Assembly: GCF_012224145.1 (NCBI RefSeq)
Contig: NZ_CP041030.1
Span: forward strand, 1,054,001-1,118,000
Reading direction: 5' to 3'
Length of the DNA: 64,000 bases
Source of the DNA: Francisella sp. LA112445
GTDB lineage: Bacteria; Pseudomonadota; Gammaproteobacteria; Francisellales; Francisellaceae
Shown: piece by piece, positions 28,125 through 35,638 of the stretch
Layout: each line of letters opens with the position of its first letter
How positions within the stretch are numbered: position 1 is the stretch's first letter
Notes under the pieces: model-generated
Seen by the model: the letters and a program-made list of their open reading frames with translations, nothing else
Databases searched by the model: none
Told to the model about the DNA's origin: nothing
Made by a program: the position numbers and the translations under genes

Positions 28125-29063
28125 CTAATATCTAATTTTTGGATCTAAAAAGGCGTAGATAATATCAACGACTAGATTAAAAAGGATTACTAAAACGCTA
28201 TATACAATTGTCAACGCAAGTACTAGGTTATAGTCACGATTTGTTGCTCCTTGAACTACTTGAACACCAATTCCAGGGATAGTAAATACTGTCTCAACAA
28301 CTACTGAACCAGTTAAAATACCAGCAACAGCAGGACCTAGGAAAGATACTACAGGCATCAAAGAAGGCTTCAAGGCATGTTTCCATATAATACGAGGCAT
28401 AGATAAGCCTTTAGCCTTAGCTGTACGAATAAAAGGAGAACTAATTATTTCAATTAAGCTACTACGTGTAATCTGTGTAATAATAGCTATATATGGAATT
28501 GCTAATACAATTACTGGTAGGATCATATCGTTCCATGAACCCCAACCACCTGAAGGAAACCAACCTAGTATTACAGAAAATATTAATACTGCAATAGGAG
28601 CTGTTACAACAACAGGTGTAGAAATAAATAACATTGCAATAATAGTTATAATATGATCGATAAAATTGACTTTTGTATTACGGCTTATCGCTGAAAATAT
28701 ACCAAAGATAACTCCAAAAATAGTCGCAATGATAATACTATAAATACCTAACTGAACAGAAACCCAAAATCCACCTTGACCACCATTGGGAAACACAAGA
28801 TTATTTATAGATTGACCTTGATACTTAAAAGAGTATCCTAAATTGCCATGAAATAAATCATCAAGATAATAGAAGAATTGTTTCCATAATGGTAAATCTA
28901 AATGATATTGATGATGTAGTTGTTTCAAAACCTCAGGTGACAATGCTCTATCTGAAGCAAAAGGATCACCAGGTGTCATATGTACCATTAAAAAACTAAT
29001 TAAGATAACTATAAAAAGGGTAGGGATAGCACCTAACAACCTTCTTAAAATATAACTAAGCAT
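28125..29063 (-). CDS. oppB: OppB, oligopeptide ABC transporter permease
   Basis: A 312-residue permease beginning MLSYILRRLLGAIPTLF, the standard OppB/DppB start, with MTPGDPF at residues 29-35 and the EAA-type loop TAKAKGLSMPRIIWKHALKPS near residue 216. About six membrane segments are visible. It lies 20 bases after oppA and 10 bases before oppC, as expected for oppABCDF. Confidence 0.93.
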   Translation of the reverse strand: MLSYILRRLLGAIPTLFIVILISFLMVHMTPGDPFASDRALSPEVLKQLHHQYHLDLPLWKQFFYYLDDLFHGNLGYSFKYQGQSINNLVFPNGGQGGFWVSVQLGIYSIIIATIFGVIFGIFSAISRNTKVNFIDHIITIIAMLFISTPVVVTAPIAVLIFSVILGWFPSGGWGSWNDMILPVIVLAIPYIAIITQITRSSLIEIISSPFIRTAKAKGLSMPRIIWKHALKPSLMPVVSFLGPAVAGILTGSVVVETVFTIPGIGVQVVQGATNRDYNLVLALTIVYSVLVILFNLVVDIIYAFLDPKIRY

Positions 29064-29083
29064 TTATTTTCCTTGTATCAAAT

Positions 29084-30739
29084 TTATTTCTTATACTTAA
29101 ATGACAACCACTTATCATAAATAAAATCTTGATGGTTTGTTTCCATTTGATAATTCTGTACGTATGGTTTAACAAGATGTACGATAGCATTTGAATATAA
29201 AGGAATAATTGGATAATCCTTCATGCCTATCTCTGTAGCTTTTGTATAATAAGGTTGCGCAGCTTTAGCTGTAGGTTGTTGCTCCGCTTGGTTAATCACC
29301 TTGTCATATTCGGGATTACAATAGCCTGGATTATTTTGTGGATTATTACATGTCCACATATCTAAGAAATTATCAATCGTATTAAAGTCCGCTATCCAAC
29401 CATCTCTAGCAACACCTTGATACTCATGTGCTTGTCTAACTTTAAGGAAAACTTTGAACTCAGAGTTTGCTTCAGTGCTATCTACTCCTAGAGTTTGTTT
29501 CCACATTTGAGCAATAGCTTCCATCACTTTTTTATGTACAGAATCTGTGTTGTATTCTATAGATATTTTTAAAGGATGCTCTTTTGAATAACCAGCTTCT
29601 TTATATAGTTTTTGAGCTAATGCGATACGCTTTTGCATTGGCCAATCTTTCCATTTATATGTAACATCTTTATAACGCCCATTTTCTATACTAGTAGGGA
29701 ATAAACTATAAAGTGGAATATCACCTTCTTTTGTAACATATTTTGTAATATCTCTTCTATTAATTACTAAAGATAGAGCCTCACGTAGTTTTACATTATC
29801 TTTAAATGGTGCTTTCTCTAGATTAAAATCTAAATATTCCATGTCTAACCATTGAGTAGTTTTAAGCTGGCCAGGGAATTTTTTCTTAATTTCTCCAAGG
29901 TTACTTGTTGGAACATACATCACAAAATCTGCTCTACCTGCTGCATATGCATTATATGCAGATGTTCTATCTACGATAGGTAAAAATTCAACGTTTTTTA
30001 TATGAACATTTTTAGCATCCCAATAGTATGGATTTTTCGTTACCGTAATATGCCCATTTGGAACCCATTCTTTTAGATAGTATGCACCATTTGAAACATA
30101 TCTTCCTGGTTGGAAGAAAGCTTCGCCATCTTCTTCAACACCTGGCTTATAGGCAGGATATGAAATTGGATCAGCCATAATGCTTAGGAAGAAATAAACT
30201 GGATGTGATAGTGTAATCTGTAAAGTATGAGGGTCTAATGCTTTAACACCTAATGATGAAACAGGTTTTTTACCATCCATGATCGCTTGAGCATTTTCTA
30301 TAGGGGCAAGCTTATAGCTCATTTCAGAAGCATTTTTAGGAGTAACATTACGTTGGAGTGAGTAGACGAAGTCTTCGGCTGTTACAGGTTTTCCATTTGA
30401 CCACTTAGCATCTTTACGCAGATAAAAAGTATAAACCAAATGATTATCTGATACTTTCCATGATTTAGCAACACCAGGAACTGGTGTATTTGATTGATCT
30501 AGAGATAAAAGACCTTCACCGATATCAAATAGTATATTCAATGCTACATTAGTTTGCGCATGCATTGGATCTAACGAATCAGGTTCTGAGCCATTTGCTC
30601 TAACAAAAGTATCTTTGCCAGCAGGAGCATAAATACTTGCTTTAGATGAATCCAAGCTTTTACTAGAATCGCAGCTGGCTAAAGTCATTGATAGTAGTCC
30701 CGTTGCCACCATTAAAAATAATGTTTTTTTGTATTGCAT
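29084..30739 (-). CDS. oppA: OppA, oligopeptide-binding lipoprotein
   Basis: A 551-residue SBP_bac_5 family binding protein. The signal peptide ends in a lipobox, LASC, with Cys23 as the lipidated residue, so it is anchored in the periplasm rather than free as in enteric OppA. RANGSEPDSLDPMHAQTN near residue 48 and KWSNGKPVTAEDFVYSLQR near residue 113 are family motifs. It is first in the operon and has AAGGA upstream of the ATG. A Fur-box-like site lies 41-59 bases upstream, suggesting iron control of peptide uptake. Confidence 0.93.
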   Translation of the reverse strand: MQYKKTLFLMVATGLLSMTLASCDSSKSLDSSKASIYAPAGKDTFVRANGSEPDSLDPMHAQTNVALNILFDIGEGLLSLDQSNTPVPGVAKSWKVSDNHLVYTFYLRKDAKWSNGKPVTAEDFVYSLQRNVTPKNASEMSYKLAPIENAQAIMDGKKPVSSLGVKALDPHTLQITLSHPVYFFLSIMADPISYPAYKPGVEEDGEAFFQPGRYVSNGAYYLKEWVPNGHITVTKNPYYWDAKNVHIKNVEFLPIVDRTSAYNAYAAGRADFVMYVPTSNLGEIKKKFPGQLKTTQWLDMEYLDFNLEKAPFKDNVKLREALSLVINRRDITKYVTKEGDIPLYSLFPTSIENGRYKDVTYKWKDWPMQKRIALAQKLYKEAGYSKEHPLKISIEYNTDSVHKKVMEAIAQMWKQTLGVDSTEANSEFKVFLKVRQAHEYQGVARDGWIADFNTIDNFLDMWTCNNPQNNPGYCNPEYDKVINQAEQQPTAKAAQPYYTKATEIGMKDYPIIPLYSNAIVHLVKPYVQNYQMETNHQDFIYDKWLSFKYKK

Positions 30740-30779
30740 ATTTAATCCTTATGGTTTATTATTACGGCAAATTTATTTT

Positions 30780-30798
30780 AATAATCATTATCATTAAT
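30780..30798 (-). promoter_or_regulatory. Fur-box-like site upstream of oppA
   Basis: Read on the minus strand the 19 bases are ATTAATGATAATGATTATT, which match the classical Fur box GATAATGATAATCATTATC at 15 of 19 positions with an exact central TAATGATAAT. The site lies in the 283-base gap between oppA and the upstream lipoprotein gene, placed for promoter occlusion of oppA. Binding is inferred from sequence only. Confidence 0.6.
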
Positions 30799-31022
30799 AA
30801 ATTATTTTTCATAATTGTTCTTGCGAACATCTAATACTTTTACCACAGTTACAAATGCAGAATCAATTTGTTTCTAGCAAACATTAAGAATAATATTAAA
30901 TTTAAATTAATAAGTTAAGGTGAATTTTTATTTAAAAAAATGAATAATAAAGACATTAAATGCGATAAATGTTAGATAATTATTTAATTTGATGTATGAT
31001 AAAAAATCTCTAAAGAATATTT

Positions 31023-31409
31023 TTAATTATTTAGCTTTGATGTATCTATCGGTTTTCCATTGATTGCTATTACAGGACCAGGTTCTAAAGGAAGTTTTTT
31101 AATAGTTCTATCATCATATTGACAAGCGATCAAATTAAGCTTTCCTAATTCTTTAAATGATGAAGTAGGGCAACCATTTTTTATTTTGCTAGGAAGACAA
31201 TAGCCTTTCCAAGTTCCAAAATCATGTGTTTCTAAACATTGCTTATACTCAGGTACAGATAAATACTTAGGAGTATAAGTCCCTGAATTAGTGCCTACCA
31301 TTTTAGGTGGGCTTTGAACATTAGTCTTATCTGTATTACAGCTAGTTATTAACGCTGATAGTGACAAAAGTGATGCCGCAACAAGTGATATTTTTATTAA
31401 TTTTCTCAT
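31023..31409 (-). CDS. Small predicted lipoprotein, function unknown
   Basis: A 128-residue protein with a signal peptide and lipobox ITSC, so Cys24 is probably lipidated. The mature part contains four further cysteines (in KQCLETHD, GYCLPS, NGCPTS and IACQYD), which could form two disulfides in the periplasm, and a proline-rich C-terminus. I do not recognise a family. It lies on the same strand as opp but 283 bases upstream, so it is probably a separate transcript. Confidence 0.7.
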   Translation of the reverse strand: MRKLIKISLVAASLLSLSALITSCNTDKTNVQSPPKMVGTNSGTYTPKYLSVPEYKQCLETHDFGTWKGYCLPSKIKNGCPTSSFKELGKLNLIACQYDDRTIKKLPLEPGPVIAINGKPIDTSKLNN

Positions 31410-31718
31410 ATTTATCCTTTCTTTGTTATTTATTAAACATAACTATTATGAATAATACTTAGAGGATTTGATCATTACAAGAACTTTACATACAGTAAAT
31501 AAGTAGGAGGTTATTAAATGTATTTTTAATTACTTTTATTTACTAAGTAAGAGATTTTTTTAGTTTCTTTTATGTTTTTAAATTTAAAATATATTAATAA
31601 GGAGGTTAAAATGGTACTCGCAACTGGATTTTAACAACAAAGCAAAAGTCTTTATTTACAATGCTTCGAGCTTTGTGTAATTTTTTGTATACCATACTTT
31701 GTATACCTCTATATTGAA
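31410..31718. other. Gene-poor stretch with two strong Shine-Dalgarno/mini-ORF units
   Basis: No gene of normal size is visible in these 309 bases. On the plus strand AGGAGG (about 31505) precedes ATG-TAT-TTT-TAA at 31518, and AAGGAGG (31599-31605) precedes a seven-codon frame, MVLATGF, at 31611-31634. The second is followed by the inverted repeat ACAAAGC/GCTTTGT (31637-31643 and 31670-31676) and a T-rich run, a possible terminator. No plus-strand gene follows, so these look like remnants or orphan leader peptides at the core/island junction. Confidence 0.45.
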
Positions 31719-32975
31719 TTAGCTTATTTGTTTAGATGTTTTTTCTATAAGCCCTATAATATTTTGATAAATTTCAGATTTATATTTATTATCAGTATTT
31801 AAGTCTTGTTGAAGTTGTTTTGCAATAGGTAATATTTTACTAGTCATATTTTGTATTCTTTTTATACAATATGCTTCTTTAAAACCAATAGATTTACCTA
31901 GCTCTGCAAAGTGTTTTTTTTGTATTTGACAAAACTTATATTTACTATCGACCTTCATTGACATTTTAGCCTTTTGATATGGTTGACCATAAATTATAGT
32001 TGATAAAATATCATATAAAGGAGCAAGCTCTATTTTTGAATTTTTATATAATAGTGAAAAGTTTTTTGCATGAGCATCACCATTTCCTATTAAAAAATTG
32101 AAAATACTAGCATCAAACAGAGCTACTTTATTAGTTAGCGACATCTTACCATGTTTAATAAGAGTATTTATTAATTCAAAACAGTTAATAAGTGAAGGCC
32201 CACCTTCATTTTGATATTTAATATCTGGTTCAATATCCAAAGCTTGACAGAAATCTTCTTGATGAAGTCTAATAATTTTTCCGTCAGGTGAGACTTCTCT
32301 ATCATATCTCTCTACTATATAAAAAGGATTATTTCCTAACCAAATAATATCTGGCTTTGAAGCGCTTAATCCCATAGCACTAGCCAATCGCATACAAAAA
32401 AATTCATTAAAAACAGTATCATCTAGCTCATCAATTGCCGGTTTAATAATATGAGTAGATGGAGTATTGTGTAAAGGAATAGCAACTTGATTCTCTACGA
32501 AAGCAATCATCATTTTATCTTGAGCACCAGCCCCAGAGATTCTAAAGTCATCTTCACCAATAAGCAAAGGACGAACTTTAAGTTCATTAAAAAGCCTATA
32601 AGCTTCATCATCCTTTAAAATACGATAATCATTATCTGTATGGTTATCAACTGATGGTTGTCCATCATATACTGATATAGCACCAGCACACTCGCCACCA
32701 ATAGCTTTGAGAAGCTCAAAAGTATTTTTATTAGAAATATGTAAATATTTTGCTAATCTTGATCTAGCAGGCTCATCAGGTAACAGTCCAGAAAAAAATG
32801 GGTGAACTACATCATGCTTATACTCGTTTTCAGATAAAGGAATACTTATGGATATAGTTTGAGCATTTTCTAAATCTAAATATTCTTTTGAATAGCTAAA
32901 GCTTAGTTTTGAACCTTGTTTTTTTAGATATCCAATATGTATGTCTTTTAAAAATACATTTAGTTGGCTAGACAT
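31719..32975 (-). CDS. hipA: HipA-family serine/threonine kinase toxin
   Basis: A 418-residue HipA-like kinase. The N-terminal subdomain (about 1-100) is followed by GGECAGAISV near residue 94, the P-loop-like ISGAGAQDKM near residue 146, the catalytic FLIGNGDAHAKNFSLL near residues 295-310, and the metal-binding APLYDILST. HipA toxins phosphorylate aminoacyl-tRNA synthetases and induce dormancy in other bacteria. The ATG at 32975 has an ideal AGGAGG Shine-Dalgarno and lies 2 bases after hipB's stop, so I prefer it to an upstream in-frame start at 32993. Confidence 0.86.
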   Translation of the reverse strand: MSSQLNVFLKDIHIGYLKKQGSKLSFSYSKEYLDLENAQTISISIPLSENEYKHDVVHPFFSGLLPDEPARSRLAKYLHISNKNTFELLKAIGGECAGAISVYDGQPSVDNHTDNDYRILKDDEAYRLFNELKVRPLLIGEDDFRISGAGAQDKMMIAFVENQVAIPLHNTPSTHIIKPAIDELDDTVFNEFFCMRLASAMGLSASKPDIIWLGNNPFYIVERYDREVSPDGKIIRLHQEDFCQALDIEPDIKYQNEGGPSLINCFELINTLIKHGKMSLTNKVALFDASIFNFLIGNGDAHAKNFSLLYKNSKIELAPLYDILSTIIYGQPYQKAKMSMKVDSKYKFCQIQKKHFAELGKSIGFKEAYCIKRIQNMTSKILPIAKQLQQDLNTDNKYKSEIYQNIIGLIEKTSKQIS

Positions 32976-32977
32976 TA

Positions 32978-33205
32978 TCAATCCTCCATCCAATCACATC
33001 CAACAGAAATTACCAAGCCTAAACTACTAGCAAGTTGTATAACTTTTCCAATATGAGCTGTACTCTTACCATTTTCGACTTCACCTATAAATCTAGTCCC
33101 TAATCCAGAAATACCAGCAAGATCAGTTTGAGTTAAGCCTTGCTTTTTTCTAGCTTTCCTAATTAATAGACCTAAGTCTTTACTATCAAATATATTTTTT
33201 TGCAT
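32978..33205 (-). CDS. hipB: HipB-type antitoxin and repressor
   Basis: A 75-residue Xre-family helix-turn-helix protein (IRKARKKQGLTQTDLAGISGLG, residues 16-37, and IGEVENGKST). It precedes hipA in the classic antitoxin-toxin order with a 2-base gap. It should bind HipA and autorepress the operon at the palindromic sites just upstream (33209-33329). The gene ends before any long C-terminal tail. Confidence 0.86.
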   Translation of the reverse strand: MQKNIFDSKDLGLLIRKARKKQGLTQTDLAGISGLGTRFIGEVENGKSTAHIGKVIQLASSLGLVISVGCDWMED

Positions 33206-33208
33206 ATT

Positions 33209-33329
33209 ATATTCCCTATCGGTAAGAATCTATACTATAAAACTCAAGAGAGGTAATATTTATTACCGTACGGTATTATTGTATATGTTTTTCATATATT
33301 TATCTTTAAATATTACCGATAAGGAATAT
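33209..33329. promoter_or_regulatory. hipBA operator array
   Basis: Two near-identical 17-base sites in opposite orientation frame the hipB promoter region: ATATTCCCTATCGGTAA at 33209-33225 and the reverse complement of ATATTCCTTATCGGTAA at 33313-33329 (16 of 17 equal). Between them lie GGTAATA-TT-TATTACC (33252-33267) and the perfect palindrome TACCGTACGGTA (33264-33275). All share a TTACCG/GGTAA core. HipB binding with looping between the sites is inference from family behaviour. Confidence 0.65.
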
Positions 33330-33684
33330 TTTTTCTAAAAAAAGAAAGAATTTTATCATTTCAAAAGCGTGACATCGTGACAAGCTTTGATTTATCCAAT
33401 ACATGCAGGTACACCCGATATTTGAACTTATGTGACAAAACCAGTAGCTGAACTTGTGAGAATATTTGAAATTTTTAATTTCTAATATTCGCAACAAGTA
33501 AAGACCGAAGGTCGCTATCTTGAATTAAATATTCTGTCAATAACTAATGCTGTAATTTCTTGACAAAGTTTAATCTGTTCAATGTCAAAAGGAGTTTAAT
33601 TTTTTATTCATAATTTTCCATAGGTCGGAATTGTCCTGACCTAAAAAGATTAAATACGTTAAGAATGAATTGAAGGAGACTAGA
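33330..33684. other. Non-coding stretch before the alpA-like gene, with hairpins
   Basis: I see no convincing gene here. It holds a small hairpin GACC-GAA-GGTC near 33504-33514, GTGACA-type direct repeats near 33370 and 33430, and a larger hairpin at 33621-33643: TAGGTCGGA pairing with TCC-GACCTA around loop ATTG with one bulged T. The latter lies 41 bases before the next start codon and may be a regulator site or attenuator. It is not followed by a U-run. No tRNA end or obvious attachment site was recognised. Confidence 0.4.
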
Positions 33685-33873
33685 ATGAAGAAAATAATAA
33701 AATTACGAGCTGTAATAGAATTAACAGGATTATCACGATCTACGATTTACGATTATATGTCTAGAGGCATGTTTCCAAAACAGATAAGGCTTGGAGAGAA
33801 CTCGGTAGCTTGGCTTGAGTCTGAAGTAGTTGAGTGGCTCGATGAGAAGATTAAACAAAGAGACGAGGCTTAA
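33685..33873 (+). CDS. AlpA-like DNA-binding regulator/excisionase
   Basis: A 62-residue MerR/AlpA-type winged-helix protein: LRAVIELTGLSRSTIYDYMSRGMFPKQIRLG, then VAWLESEVVEWLDEK, which is the classical AlpA pattern (LSRSTIY, FP, RLG, VAW, EVxxWL). AlpA proteins act as transcription activators of integrases or as recombination directionality factors of mobile elements. The ATG at 33685 has GAAGGAG 8 bases upstream; the frame extends to a TTG at 33670, which I reject. It begins the mobile segment and is followed 1 base later by the DUF3631 gene. Confidence 0.85.
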   Translation: MKKIIKLRAVIELTGLSRSTIYDYMSRGMFPKQIRLGENSVAWLESEVVEWLDEKIKQRDEA

Positions 33874-33874
33874 T

Positions 33875-35128
33875 ATGATAACTAATATTAAAGATGCTCA
33901 GATTATATTTGAAGAGTTAGCTAAACTTGATGACCTTCAGTACGAGCAAATATATGAAGAGAAAGCAAAGGAACTCAATGTGAAGCCTTCTTTTGTAACT
34001 AAACAGGTAGAAAAAATCAAAACATTAGCAAGAAAAGAAAATGATGATATCGTTGAGAGTATTGACGGTTTTGATGGATCTGTCTGTGGAGTTGAGTTAG
34101 CTGATCAAATTGAGAGTATATTTGATAGATATGTATTTTTACCTGAGGGTGGTAATACAGCTATTACATTATGGATCATGGGAACCTATGTGTTTAATTC
34201 ATTTAGAATATTCCCTAATCTGTCAATCACCAGTCCCGAACGCAGATGTGGTAAAAGTTCAACTCTTGATCTAATTGAGGCATTAGCTAATAAGTCACTA
34301 TTAACTAGTAACATTACGCCAGCAGCTATTTTTCGACTAATAGAAAAATATCAGCCAACGCTTCTTATTGATGAAGCTGATACTTTTGTCTCTGGTAGGA
34401 ACGATGACATGATAGGAATTATTAACTCTGGTCATGCAAAAAATAGAGCTGTAATAATTCGTACAGTCGGAGATAATTACGACTCGAAGAAATTTTCTAC
34501 ATGGTCACCTAAGGTTTTTGCATCTATTAAACCATTACAAGGAACAGTTATGGATAGATCTATTGAGGTACGACTTCGTAGAAAAACTATCCACGAAATT
34601 GTAGATCGTTTACCAGTAAACTTTAAGGATCAATGTTTAGAAATTCGCTCTAAACTTTTAAAGTGGGGAACTGATCATCAAGATGATATTCGCTTTGCCA
34701 AAGTATCTTTACCGCGTATTGAAAATGATCGAGCTATGGATAATTGGCATCCACTATTTTGTATTGCTGAGAATTTAGATAGTGATTGGCTTGATAAATG
34801 CATCAAGGCTTACAAGGTCATTACATTTAATCGAGATCAGAAAACTCATCAAATACAGCTACTCGAAGATATAGCAGAAATATTTGAAGTTACAAATTAC
34901 GAGCGTATTTTTACAGCTGAACTAATTTCTCATCTCATACAAATGGAGGAAAGACCTTGGGTTAGTTGGCTCCATGGTAAACCTATAAATGCGAACGCTC
35001 TTGCTAAAATGTTAGCAGGATTTGAGATATATTCTTCAACTCTTAGACGAGATTATAACCGTAAAAAAGGTTATAAGCGTTCAGATTTTGAAGATGCATT
35101 TAATAGGTATTTGAGCCGAAATAGCTAG
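33875..35128 (+). CDS. DUF3631-family ATPase, probable element replication protein
   Basis: A 417-residue protein. TSPERRCGKSSTLDLIEAL near residue 117 is a P-loop of the DUF3631 type and TLLIDEADTFV near residue 160 the Walker B, followed by a sensor-like AKNRAVIIRTVGDN. DUF3631 proteins are AAA-like ATPases commonly coded by plasmids and integrative elements next to primases or AlpA. The ATG at 33875 with GAGG upstream is preferred to a GTG at 33830 that would overlap alpA. There is no primase domain on this short version. It is probably coupled to the alpA-like gene. Confidence 0.78.
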   Translation: MITNIKDAQIIFEELAKLDDLQYEQIYEEKAKELNVKPSFVTKQVEKIKTLARKENDDIVESIDGFDGSVCGVELADQIESIFDRYVFLPEGGNTAITLWIMGTYVFNSFRIFPNLSITSPERRCGKSSTLDLIEALANKSLLTSNITPAAIFRLIEKYQPTLLIDEADTFVSGRNDDMIGIINSGHAKNRAVIIRTVGDNYDSKKFSTWSPKVFASIKPLQGTVMDRSIEVRLRRKTIHEIVDRLPVNFKDQCLEIRSKLLKWGTDHQDDIRFAKVSLPRIENDRAMDNWHPLFCIAENLDSDWLDKCIKAYKVITFNRDQKTHQIQLLEDIAEIFEVTNYERIFTAELISHLIQMEERPWVSWLHGKPINANALAKMLAGFEIYSSTLRRDYNRKKGYKRSDFEDAFNRYLSRNS

Positions 35129-35270
35129 ATAAATTAGAAACAAAACATAACGGCAAAGTATTGACTTTGGGTGAGTTTTTAGATGACTTATTACTTTTGT
35201 CAAAGTAAGTAAATAATCAAGCTAATTTATTAAGCTATTAAATAAACCCCAAAGGCTAGAGTTTCTCAAT

Positions 35271-35550
35271 ATCGTCCGCCCTTAGCTGTAAGCAGGGCGT
35301 TAGACAGAGCCGATTATTGATTAACTCTTCGCCGCTTCCCCAAGAATTTGGGGAATGCTCAGCCCACCGTCTGCGCTACGCTTGACCAACGAGTTTCACA
35401 CGATGGACTAAAGCCGAGCAAAGCACCCTGTCGCAGGCTAAGGGCACAGTAACAAGTTTGCTAGTCTAAGTTCCATCACGCGGAAGCTGGCAAAACCCGT
35501 TGGTCAACCCTATCGGGCCGACGGTGGGCAAGGCGTAATGCTTCGCATAA
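35271..35550. ncRNA. GC-rich, highly structured non-coding segment; ncRNA or oriT candidate
   Basis: By count, 98 of the 180 bases from 35341 to 35520 are G or C, in otherwise very AT-rich DNA, and no frame is coding. Exact pairings are nested: GCCCACCGTC (35362-35371) with GACGGTGGGC (35520-35529); TTGACCAACG (35382-35391) with CGTTGGTCAA (35498-35507); GATGGA (35402-35407) with TCCATC (35472-35477); AGCAAA (35417-35422) with TTTGCT (35457-35462); CCTG-TCG-CAGG inside (35427-35437). Ahead of them are CGCCCT/AGGGCG (35277-35299) and TTCCCCAA-GAAT-TTGGGGAA (35336-35355). The long nested arms look like a folded RNA; the place upstream of mobilization genes equally suits an oriT. The strand is undetermined. 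Confidence 0.6.
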
Positions 35551-35561
35551 TTTAATACTTA

Positions 35562-35620
35562 GAAACGCTAATGTAAAAGATTTATATAACCCAGCGGTCA
35601 TCTAAATCTACTAGCGTTTC
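35562..35620. promoter_or_regulatory. Nested inverted repeat just upstream of mobB, candidate oriT/nic or control site
   Basis: GAAACGCTA (35562-35570) pairs perfectly with TAGCGTTTC (35612-35620), and inside it AGATTTA (35578-35584) pairs with TAAATCT (35603-35609), leaving an 18-base loop with the core ACCCAGCGGTCA. It ends 5 bases before the Shine-Dalgarno of the coupling-protein gene. Relaxase recognition sites are usually inverted repeats next to nic, so this may be the MobC target; translational control of mobB is the alternative. Confidence 0.5.
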
Positions 35621-35638
35621 AGATTAGGAGTTAAAAAA

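Noticed and set aside
33306-33497. 63-codon minus-strand ORF in the gap before the alpA-like gene
   Set aside because: It begins in the operator array and has a non-protein-like composition with no Shine-Dalgarno; treated as chance.
33504-33514. CRISPR-like or terminator role for the GACC-GAA-GGTC hairpin
   Set aside because: It is single, not repeated with spacers, and not followed by a U-run.
35277-35299. tRNA or tmRNA-like element as an attachment site
   Set aside because: The hairpin lacks a cloverleaf, acceptor end and TTC loop; no tRNA end was found elsewhere in the window either.
35271-35550. Retron ncRNA or group II intron
   Set aside because: No reverse transcriptase or intron-encoded protein is adjacent, and no domain V-like hairpin was recognised.
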